A stretch of DNA of 6,561 bases from an uncultured Collinsella sp. (GTDB lineage Bacteria; Actinomycetota; Coriobacteriia; Coriobacteriales; Coriobacteriaceae), in contig CABUBS010000119.1 in assembly GCA_902489855.1 (NCBI GenBank), positions 1 through 6,561 on the forward strand, read 5' to 3'. Each line of letters begins with the position of its first letter. The first letter of the stretch is position 1. Positions 1 through 4,548 of this stretch are shown one piece after another. The position numbers and the translations under genes are program-made. Under the pieces are notes generated by a model. That model did no database searches. It saw nothing but the letters and a program-made list of their open reading frames with translations, and had not been told where the DNA came from.

Positions 1-630
1 CTGCGCTACCCGCGCTCTCCCTTTGCCGACCAGTCCGGCGACGCCGGCTTCACCCACACGCCGAGCGATGACGCGTGCGCCTACACCTGGGATCTCGCGC
101 TCACCAAGCGCGGCAGCGACGGCGACAAGCCGCTTGCCGGGGCGGTCCTGAGCATCGCCGACGACCGCGGCCGCACGCTGGCGGCCGACGGCACGTGGGA
201 TGCGGAGGGCAAGGCCACCGTCACCACGGGCGACGACGGCCGCGTGACCGTCTCCGGCGTGGACTCGGGCAAGCTGGAGGTCCGCGAGCTCAAGGCGCCC
301 AAGGGCTACACCGCCTTTGAGGGCACGCGCTCCGTGACAGTCAAGGCCGAGGGCCTGGACGTCGACCAGGTGGCCGCCGCCAAGCCCAAGCTCACCATCA
401 CGGCCGAGTCGCCCCTGCGCGCCGACAGCGCGGACGGGTCGACGGGCAGCCTGGAGGCGTCGCTCATCAACACGCCCACCGGCACACCCCCTAGCATTAC
501 CACCGGAGGCTTTATGCCCTCGACTGGCGATATGGCAATGTACGCCGTGGCCGCAGCAGCGGTCGCCGGAGCCGCACTCCTCGTGGTCGCGCTCCTGATC
601 AAGCGGGGAGGTGGCAGCCATACAGAGTAG
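1..630 (+). CDS. LPXTG-type fimbrial/surface pilin, C-terminal part (start outside window)
   Basis: The frame is open from base 1 to the stop at 628-630 (209 residues visible), so the gene begins upstream. Residues 1-35 resemble the end of the isopeptide-forming D2 fimbrial domain, which runs from a Y-x-x-x-P segment through TPxD to a YTxxLxLTK junction. Residues about 31-160 form a CnaB-like D3 domain: candidate bond-forming Lys36, catalytic-type Glu96 in the E-box 'VRELKAPKGY', and Asn157 in 'LINTP'. The cell-wall sorting signal follows, with MPSTG at residues 172-176, a hydrophobic segment at about 180-200 and a tail starting KR. The protein would be exported and linked by a sortase to peptidoglycan or to other pilins. 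It lies 108 bp upstream of the major pilin on the same strand, probably in one operon. Because it differs from the next gene it is likely the ancillary or tip/base subunit, but its size and N-terminal adhesin domains cannot be seen. Codon third positions are strongly G/C, unlike the middle of the next gene. Confidence 0.85.
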   Translation: MRYPRSPFADQSGDAGFTHTPSDDACAYTWDLALTKRGSDGDKPLAGAVLSIADDRGRTLAADGTWDAEGKATVTTGDDGRVTVSGVDSGKLEVRELKAPKGYTAFEGTRSVTVKAEGLDVDQVAAAKPKLTITAESPLRADSADGSTGSLEASLINTPTGTPPSITTGGFMPSTGDMAMYAVAAAAVAGAALLVVALLIKRGGGSHTE

Positions 631-725
631 CCAATGGCCCCACAGAGAGCGGGGCGAGACATAACCAAGCAGATGCTTAGACACAGACAGATGGTTTTAG
701 ATCAAATGGATTTCAAGCAGAAAGC

Positions 726-738
726 AGAGGAAAAGAAG
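726..738 (+). promoter_or_regulatory. Ribosome binding site that sets the major pilin start
   Basis: AGAGG at 726-730 lies 8 bases before the ATG at 739. The same frame is open further upstream, with ATGs at 634 and 706, but neither has a Shine-Dalgarno sequence. Starting there would also put a charged, non-signal-like stretch ahead of the signal peptide. Starting at 739 gives a classical n-region (MSMSKNIAR). Confidence 0.7.
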
Positions 739-2466
739 ATGAGTATGAGCAAGAACATCGCCCGCCTGGCAGTAACGGCAGGCCTCACGGCAGCCCTGAG
801 CTTCGGCGGAGTCATGGCCCCGGTGACCATGGCGTTTGCAGCTGAGGGCGCGGCTACTACGGCCAATAGCATCACTATCAATAAGAACAATGCGAATGGC
901 GATGTGAAGTACAAGGCATACCAGATTTTCAAGGCAAATGTCGTGGATGAAGACGACAACAAGGTCGTCTCGAACATTGATTGGGCGAGCGATAAAGCGA
1001 AGGACGCCGTCCTTGGATATCTTAAAACCGTGCCCAAATCTGGTATTACCGAAAACTCTACAGCGCAGGCCGCCGCCAAATATCTGACCGATCATTCAGA
1101 GGGTACTGGCAAGACGACCGCTATCGAGAACAACAATTTGTTTAACGGATTGGCAAAGGCAGTTGAAGGAAGCGTAGGTCAAACGGAGACATCCTTTGCC
1201 TCTGACACTGTTTTTGAGCCCAAGGACAACAAAGGCAATGCTCTGCAAGGCTACTATCTTTTTGTGACTGATAGAAGTACCTTGGGCACCGAAGAGAAGC
1301 CACAGAAGAATACTGGCACTTCGCCGATCTTTGCTGTTGTTGGTGGTAAAGGCGTGACCGTTACCGAGAAGACCAGCATTCCTACCGTTGAGAAGGAGGT
1401 CCTCGAGGGCGCGAATTGGGGAAAGGTAAGCGACTCCTATATTGGCGAGGAGGTCAAATATAAACTGACTGGCCACGTTGCTAGTAACATCGCTACGTTC
1501 AATAAGTATGAGTATGTATTTCAGGACACGTTGAGCAAGGGTCTTGAGGTTGTGAAGGACTCAAGCGGCGCGCCGGAGGACCTACGCGTCTGTATTGTCG
1601 ATAGCAAGACCAATGCTGAGAAGGAGGTTGTACTCGACGCTACCCACGGTTACCAGGTGACTGTGGCTCCCGGTACAACCGCCGGAACTGAGCTCCTTAA
1701 GGTTTCTTTTGATAACCTTAAGGTAGTTCAGGATGCTAATGGGAATCCGATCAGCGTAAATGCGGACTCCACGGTGGTCGTAACCTACAAGGCTAAGCTC
1801 AACAGTCAAGTCGAATATAAGCCCGATGGTGCCACCAATGAGGTTAAGCTTGTCTACTCCAATAACCCCATGACTGAGGATAAGGGCACGTCCGAGCCGG
1901 ACGAGGTCACTGACTACGTCTTTGGTCTCGATGTCACCAAGACCGCTTCGGATGATGCACAAAAGAAGCTCGTTGCCGGCTTTAAGGTCAAAATGATCAA
2001 GGAGGGTACCGCTCCTGTTGCTGGCGATAAATGGCTGACGAAGACCGGTGGACTCACTAGCAATTCAGGCGATGCTGGAGTGTTTAAGACCAGCGAGACC
2101 GACAGCAAGGTCTTTATCCCTGGCCTTGTTGCGGGTGAGTACGAGATTACGGAGTGCGAGACGCCCGCGGGTTATAACTCCATCAGCTTTACCATTACGG
2201 TGACGCCTACGTACGACGAGGCGACCGGCAAACTGACAAAACTCACCGTAACCGACAGTTCTGATATGGTCACTTCTGAACTCGATAAAAACGTTGACTC
2301 GACCAAAATCCCCGTCACCATCGAGAACAAGAAGGGCTCTGGCCTCCCGCTCACTGGCCTCAACGGCGTGACCTTCACTTGGATCGCTGGTGGCGCGGTG
2401 CTGTGCATCGGCGTGGCGCACCTCATCCGCAGCCGTAAGCAGGCTGAGGAGTCCGAGCAGGAGTAA
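739..2466 (+). CDS. Major pilin, SpaH/EbpB-like, LPXTG-anchored, isopeptide-bonded
   Basis: A 575-residue backbone pilin of the sortase-assembled type. Residues 1-34 are a signal peptide with likely cleavage after AFA34. Residues about 35-205 are the N-terminal D1 domain. The polymerisation region lies near 204-221. A canonical VYPK motif is not present; K211 in 'VTEK' aligns best with it and K219 in 'TVEK' with the D2 bond lysine (inference). D2 spans about 215-395 and ends in 'NEVKLVYSNNP' (367-377) and the junction YVFGLDVTK401. D3 is CnaB-like: K401, E-box Glu472 in 'YEITECETPAGY', and Asn530 in 'TIENKK'. LPLTG is at 536-540, a hydrophobic helix at 544-563, then a tail starting RSRK. The sortase at 4549 is the obvious enzyme to polymerise it through the threonine of LPLTG and a pilin lysine. 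The ends of the gene are GC-rich while the middle is more A/T-rich at third positions. Length and domain order fit the family. Confidence 0.93.
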   Translation: MSMSKNIARLAVTAGLTAALSFGGVMAPVTMAFAAEGAATTANSITINKNNANGDVKYKAYQIFKANVVDEDDNKVVSNIDWASDKAKDAVLGYLKTVPKSGITENSTAQAAAKYLTDHSEGTGKTTAIENNNLFNGLAKAVEGSVGQTETSFASDTVFEPKDNKGNALQGYYLFVTDRSTLGTEEKPQKNTGTSPIFAVVGGKGVTVTEKTSIPTVEKEVLEGANWGKVSDSYIGEEVKYKLTGHVASNIATFNKYEYVFQDTLSKGLEVVKDSSGAPEDLRVCIVDSKTNAEKEVVLDATHGYQVTVAPGTTAGTELLKVSFDNLKVVQDANGNPISVNADSTVVVTYKAKLNSQVEYKPDGATNEVKLVYSNNPMTEDKGTSEPDEVTDYVFGLDVTKTASDDAQKKLVAGFKVKMIKEGTAPVAGDKWLTKTGGLTSNSGDAGVFKTSETDSKVFIPGLVAGEYEITECETPAGYNSISFTITVTPTYDEATGKLTKLTVTDSSDMVTSELDKNVDSTKIPVTIENKKGSGLPLTGLNGVTFTWIAGGAVLCIGVAHLIRSRKQAEESEQE

Positions 2467-2567
2467 CGCTTACTCACCCATCCCTTTGGCAGGTGGGATG
2501 TGGTGGCCATGAGACTTGCGGACACTTTTCTCGTCCATCGACGTTCTTGCTTTGCCATTCTATTTTC

Positions 2568-2605
2568 GGGGCAGACTCCACACTGGAGTTTGCCCCGTTC
2601 TTTTT
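2568..2605 (+). terminator. Intrinsic terminator after the pilin genes
   Basis: A 13-bp stem (2568-2580 with 2584-2596), complete except for one G-U pair and with a 3-base loop CAC, is followed by the T-rich run GTTCTTTTT. It lies about 100 bases after the pilin stop and should end the pilin transcript, so the sortase at 4549 would need its own promoter. Confidence 0.9.
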
Positions 2606-2638
2606 GGACAACACAGGCAGCCTCCACCGTCCGATGCG

Positions 2639-2749
2639 GACTCATCCGTCATCGCGTTTTTTGACTCGTATGAGGTTCGGTTTAAGGTCCGTAGGCGCAC
2701 GCGCGGTGCGGACGGTAGAAGGCATTTGCGCCGCAACAAGCGCAAATAA
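2639..2749 (+). pseudogene. Decapitated copy of the small basic membrane peptide gene
   Basis: In the frame ending at TAA 2747-2749 the translation 'SSVIAFFDSYEVRFKVRRR' matches residues 16-34 of the intact peptide encoded at 3070-3219, then continues into a similar Arg/Lys-rich tail. The start codon, ribosome binding site, most of the membrane segment and the LexA-box promoter are missing. Upstream sequence runs straight into the pilin terminator region. The frame stays open back to an ATG at 2516, but that start lies before the terminator hairpin and has no convincing ribosome binding site. I read this as a non-functional remnant of a tandem duplication. It could instead be kept for its conserved 3' structures. 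Confidence 0.7.
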
Positions 2750-2750
2750 G

Positions 2751-2779
2751 AATGCCCGGGGTTAGAGGCCCGGGCATTT
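2751..2779 (+). terminator. Hairpin directly after the remnant ORF
   Basis: A perfect 10-bp stem AATGCCCGGG/CCCGGGCATT with an 8-base loop starts one base after the stop codon. The plus-strand T run is short (TTT, then AAC). It corresponds in position to the hairpin at 3220-3248 in copy 2, but the arm sequences differ, so the pairing is kept while bases change. Confidence 0.65.
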
Positions 2780-2794
2780 AACTAAAGCTGAAAA

Positions 2795-2844
2795 CTAGGC
2801 CGCCCGCGCTCTCAATCATTTACGCGGGGTGCGTCGTTTCCTAG
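2795..2844 (+). other. Nested stem-loop in repeat copy 1
   Basis: CTAGG at 2795-2799 can pair with CCTAG at 2840-2844. It encloses CCCGCG at 2803-2808, which pairs with CGCGGG at 2823-2828. Copy 2 keeps the inner stem exactly but closes the outer stem with different bases (see 3256-3311). The function is unknown; it is a candidate structured 3' UTR or small RNA element. Confidence 0.45.
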
Positions 2845-2852
2845 AGACATTG

Positions 2853-2882
2853 TATCCCGAATCGCTCAGTTGATTCGGGATA
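2853..2882. repeat. Perfect 11-bp inverted repeat (copy 1)
   Basis: TATCCCGAATC and GATTCGGGATA flank an 8-base spacer. The plus strand continues TTTTG, so it might act as a weak terminator. It could also be a protein-binding operator. The equivalent site in copy 2 has an identical left arm but two mismatches in the right arm. Confidence 0.6.
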
Positions 2883-2952
2883 TTTTGAAAACGCAAATAT
2901 GCCGGACAATGCGGTTGGGCTCCACTGTCCGAAGGGTCAAGCGTATGACTAT

Positions 2953-2966
2953 CGAACAAATGTTTG
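2953..2966 (+). promoter_or_regulatory. LexA (SOS) box upstream of the small membrane peptide gene
   Basis: CGAACAAATGTTTG fits the Gram-positive/actinobacterial SOS consensus CGAAC-RNRY-GTTY at every defined position. One half-site is CGAAC and the other GTTTG. It lies 103 bp before the ATG at 3070 and overlaps a possible -35 element at 2964-2969, where bound LexA would block transcription. Induction after DNA damage is an inference from the match. Confidence 0.65.
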
Positions 2967-3013
2967 TCAAAATCGCGTATACCAGCTGTAAGTGCGTGCG
3001 CTCGCGGTAAAAT
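2964..3013 (+). promoter_or_regulatory. Candidate promoter(s) for the small peptide gene
   Basis: TTGTCA (2964-2969) is followed after exactly 17 bases by TGTAAG (2987-2992), a moderate sigma-70-like pair overlapping the LexA box. A better -10, TAAAAT, is at 3008-3013 but has no good -35 at the right distance. Either would give a short leader before the ATG at 3070. The choice between them cannot be made from sequence. Confidence 0.4.
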
Positions 3014-3069
3014 ACCCTTGCGACGCATCCCGTGCGCGGGCGGCCGACGACTCGATCGGAGGTCCCCAA

Positions 3070-3219
3070 ATGCTGAAATTCCTTAACGTGCTTGCCGCCC
3101 TCGCGGCGGTGGGCTCGTTCGTCATCGCGTTTTTTGACTCGTATGAGGTTCGGTTTAAGGTCCGTAGGCGCTCGCGCGGTGCGGACAGTTCTCGGCGTTT
3201 GCGCCGCAAGCGCAAATAA
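3070..3219 (+). CDS. Small basic single-pass membrane peptide (49 aa), putative SOS-induced
   Basis: ATG 3070 has a textbook Shine-Dalgarno, GGAGG at 3058-3062, seven bases upstream. The product has one hydrophobic segment (residues about 4-22, LNVLAALAAVGSFVIAFF) followed by DSYEVRFKV and an Arg/Lys-rich tail to the C-terminus. I do not recognise a named family. The topology, a short membrane helix with a highly charged tail, resembles type I toxins (TisB, Fst-like) and small SOS division inhibitors, but no motif proves either. Supporting reality: the ribosome binding site, the LexA box upstream, the hairpin starting on the base after the stop, and conservation of the coding frame in copy 1 (2639-2749). 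It is a stand-alone unit between the pilin terminator and the regulator gene. An alternative reading is a small accessory membrane protein with no toxicity. Confidence 0.7.
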   Translation: MLKFLNVLAALAAVGSFVIAFFDSYEVRFKVRRRSRGADSSRRLRRKRK

Positions 3220-3248
3220 AAACGGCCGGGGTTGCAGCCCGGCCGTTT
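3220..3248. terminator. Bidirectional-looking terminator after the small peptide gene
   Basis: A perfect 11-bp stem AAACGGCCGGG/CCCGGCCGTTT with a 7-base loop starts immediately after the TAA. On the plus strand only TTT follows, then AAC. On the minus strand the hairpin is followed by TTTTTATTTG, a better T tract. The hairpin could therefore stop transcription from both sides, which matters for the antisense-RNA idea. Confidence 0.75.
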
Positions 3249-3255
3249 AACACGT

Positions 3256-3311
3256 TAGAAAACTAGGCTGCCCGCGCTCCTTAACACTTACGCGGGATGC
3301 GTCGTTTTCTA
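3256..3311 (+). other. Nested stem-loop in repeat copy 2
   Basis: TAGAAAAC (3256-3263) pairs perfectly with GTTTTCTA (3304-3311) and encloses CCCGCG (3271-3276) with CGCGGG (3291-3296). The inner stem is identical to that in copy 1; the outer stem is made of different bases. It may be part of a 3' UTR or of a small RNA; its role is unknown. Confidence 0.5.
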
Positions 3312-3320
3312 TAAACATTG

Positions 3321-3350
3321 TATCCCGAATCTTTCTGTTGATCCGAGATA
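3321..3350. repeat. Degenerate inverted repeat (copy 2)
   Basis: The left arm TATCCCGAATC is identical to that at 2853. The right arm GATCCGAGATA has two mismatches to it, leaving 9 of 11 pairs. The stretch from here to 3421 holds no gene. It has a short GC hairpin around CGGGC-CTAT-GCCCG and then the promoter of the next gene. Confidence 0.5.
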
Positions 3351-3421
3351 TTTTGAAAACTCAAATACGGGCTAACCCGGGCCTATGCCCGAAAGAAATC
3401 TCGTTATTTCCTAAAATTATG

Positions 3422-3444
3422 TATAATTCCAATATTAACTGGAA
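3422..3444 (+). promoter_or_regulatory. Promoter -10 and inverted repeat ahead of the regulator gene
   Basis: A perfect TATAAT at 3422-3427 lies 30 bases before the ATG at 3458. No convincing -35 is seen at 16-18 bases. An inverted repeat, TTCCA (3427-3431) and TGGAA (3440-3444), begins at the last base of the -10 and covers the expected transcription start. This is where a self-repressing DNA-binding protein would sit, so autoregulation by the downstream product is plausible but inferred. Confidence 0.5.
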
Positions 3445-3457
3445 CTAAGCGAAAAAG

Positions 3458-4426
3458 ATGGAAATGAACGAAGCGATTACCTACTTACAAGAAGCACTGG
3501 GACTCTCCGCCAAGACCAAAACTTGGCCTGGATCCGCGCGCTTGCCGCTGCATCTACGGTCGATTGAGGTCCGCGCCGTTGCCGCAAATGGTTTTTCTTT
3601 TTTGCTTGCAAGTTTGCCTATTGGCGTCGGGCTTCCCGGGGCTAAGAGAGTCTATAGCCAACTAGCCTTGCGTGCGGAGGCTCCTGTCGTCGTTTCGTTT
3701 CCTGATGCCGATGCGCGCCAACGCAAGGCATTGGTTGCACAAGGAATCCCCTTTGTTTGCCCTGGTAGACAGGCTTTTCTACCATTTATGGGTGCGGCCT
3801 GCACAGAGAGGGGCGGCACTCGATTTCATAGTCGCGCGACCAAGATGTCACCCAACGCGCAGGCTACCGCAATCTGGGGAGCAAACCAGGAGTCGTATCA
3901 TCCCGATGACCTTTGTCGTGCGCTTGGGATTTCGGCAAGCCGCGCGAGTGAGGCCATAACCGAGCTTGTAGACAGGGGGCTCGCAAGGCGCGAGCGGCGC
4001 GAACGGCGTGTCATTGTGTTCCCCGCGGCCGTGGATCTTCTGCTCAATGAGCACATGGCAGAGCTTTCCTCGCCTGTCTCGAAGGTTATTTTTGCAAGGA
4101 AGGCACCACAGGTCGACCGCCTTGCTGACGCTGGCGAGACGGCGCTCGCTGCGCGTTCGATGCTCGCTGCGCCGAGCATGGAGCAAAAGGCTGTCTTAAG
4201 AAGTGCATGGCGTGAGCTGCGTGACCTTGAAGTCGCAGAAGGGGAACTGCCAGACAACGAAACGGCGATGATCCAAGTGTGGCGCTATGCGCCTGTGGTT
4301 GCTGACTCCTCCCGCATCGACGACATCTCACTTGCGCTATCTTTGGCGGCAATCGACGACGAACGAATTCAGCTTGAACTTGATCACATGTTTGGAAAGG
4401 AATATCCATGGCAGGAAGCGCTGTAG
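3458..4426 (+). CDS. Winged-helix regulator, AbiEi/MarR-like antitoxin type (322 aa)
   Basis: The central part (residues about 131-190) reads as a winged helix-turn-helix: 'DLCRALGISASRASEAITELVDRGLARRERRERRVIVF', with a recognition helix and a basic wing. The N-terminal half (for example 'RQRKALVAQGIPFVCPGRQAFLPFMG', 87-112) and the C-terminal half ('LADAGETALAARSML', 222-236; acidic 'DDERIQLELDHMF' near the end) resemble, from memory, a family annotated as MarR-like or AbiEi-type antitoxin regulators. These are often encoded just before an AbiEii-type nucleotidyltransferase toxin. No signal peptide or membrane segment is seen; it should be cytosolic and DNA-binding. The start at 3458 has only a weak AAAAAG ahead; ATG 3464 is an alternative two codons in. 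The gene's end overlaps by 19 bases the start of a 14-codon remnant frame. The family assignment is moderate, the HTH call stronger. Confidence 0.7.
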   Translation: MEMNEAITYLQEALGLSAKTKTWPGSARLPLHLRSIEVRAVAANGFSFLLASLPIGVGLPGAKRVYSQLALRAEAPVVVSFPDADARQRKALVAQGIPFVCPGRQAFLPFMGAACTERGGTRFHSRATKMSPNAQATAIWGANQESYHPDDLCRALGISASRASEAITELVDRGLARRERRERRVIVFPAAVDLLLNEHMAELSSPVSKVIFARKAPQVDRLADAGETALAARSMLAAPSMEQKAVLRSAWRELRDLEVAEGELPDNETAMIQVWRYAPVVADSSRIDDISLALSLAAIDDERIQLELDHMFGKEYPWQEAL

Positions 4427-4452
4427 AAGGTCTTCAAGAATTCCGACCGTAG
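4408..4452 (+). pseudogene. Start of a lost partner gene (14-codon remnant)
   Basis: ATG 4408 has a strong Shine-Dalgarno (AAGGA at 4397-4401, six bases upstream) and overlaps the regulator's stop, the usual layout for a coupled antitoxin-toxin pair. Translation gives MAGSAVEGLQEFRP and then TAG at 4450-4452. The 'EGLQEFR' stretch resembles the N-terminus I would expect of AbiEii-type toxins just before their conserved IGG motif, but it is far too short to prove this. The 96 bases to the sortase start contain no recognisable remainder. I infer a deletion of the toxin gene. Confidence 0.4.
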
Positions 4453-4532
4453 GCGGTGCTTCGGTCCTGGCTGCGTTGTCCGGGATAGGAGCTCGCTAAT
4501 CGGCTATTATTTGTTTAGACAACCTGAGCTTT

Positions 4533-4548
4533 AGAGGAGTGACCGGCG
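4533..4548 (+). promoter_or_regulatory. Ribosome binding site of the sortase gene
   Basis: AGAGGAGT at 4533-4540 lies eight bases before ATG 4549 and selects it over the in-frame ATG at 4570. A possible -10, TATTAT (4505-4510), lies 25 bases before this ribosome binding site, but no good -35 accompanies it. Confidence 0.65.

Larger units (their letters stand above)
2639..2899 (+). repeat. Direct repeat, copy 1 (5'-truncated)
   Basis: This segment matches 3112-3368 over its whole length with small indels. In the best block, 2648-2712, I see one mismatch in about 65 bases against 3121-3185. It contains the tail of the small basic ORF, a hairpin next to its stop codon, a CCCGCG/CGCGGG stem-loop and a perfect 11-bp inverted repeat. 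Sequence before 2639 does not match the region before 3112, so the duplication, or what remains of it, begins there. Confidence 0.9.
3112..3368 (+). repeat. Direct repeat, copy 2 (with intact gene)
   Basis: This is the partner of 2639-2899, spaced about 470 bp from it. It starts inside the intact small ORF, at about codon 15, and extends roughly 150 bp beyond its stop. Non-coding parts are conserved as well as coding parts, including identical blocks around 3313-3331, which suggests recent duplication, gene conversion or a functional 3' region. Confidence 0.9.

Noticed and set aside
637..655. Hairpin GCCCC/GGGGC between the two pilin genes
   Set aside because: Only 5 bp with a 9-base loop and no T run; too weak to call a terminator or processing site.
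678..706. Possible promoter (TAGACA) ahead of the major pilin
   Set aside because: No acceptable -10 occurs at 16-18 bases; co-transcription with the upstream pilin is simpler.
2469..2510. Imperfect CATCCC/GGGATG pairing just after the pilin stop
   Set aside because: Short and mismatched with no T tract; the clear terminator is at 2568-2605.
2493..2765. Plus-strand 90-codon frame across the pilin terminator and repeat copy 1
   Set aside because: It reads through a strong terminator and uses a different frame from the conserved small peptide; no ribosome binding site or recognisable sequence.
2816..3215. Minus-strand small frames across the repeat region
   Set aside because: They follow from the palindromic, repeated sequence; none has a ribosome binding site, and the frame conserved between copies is the plus-strand one.
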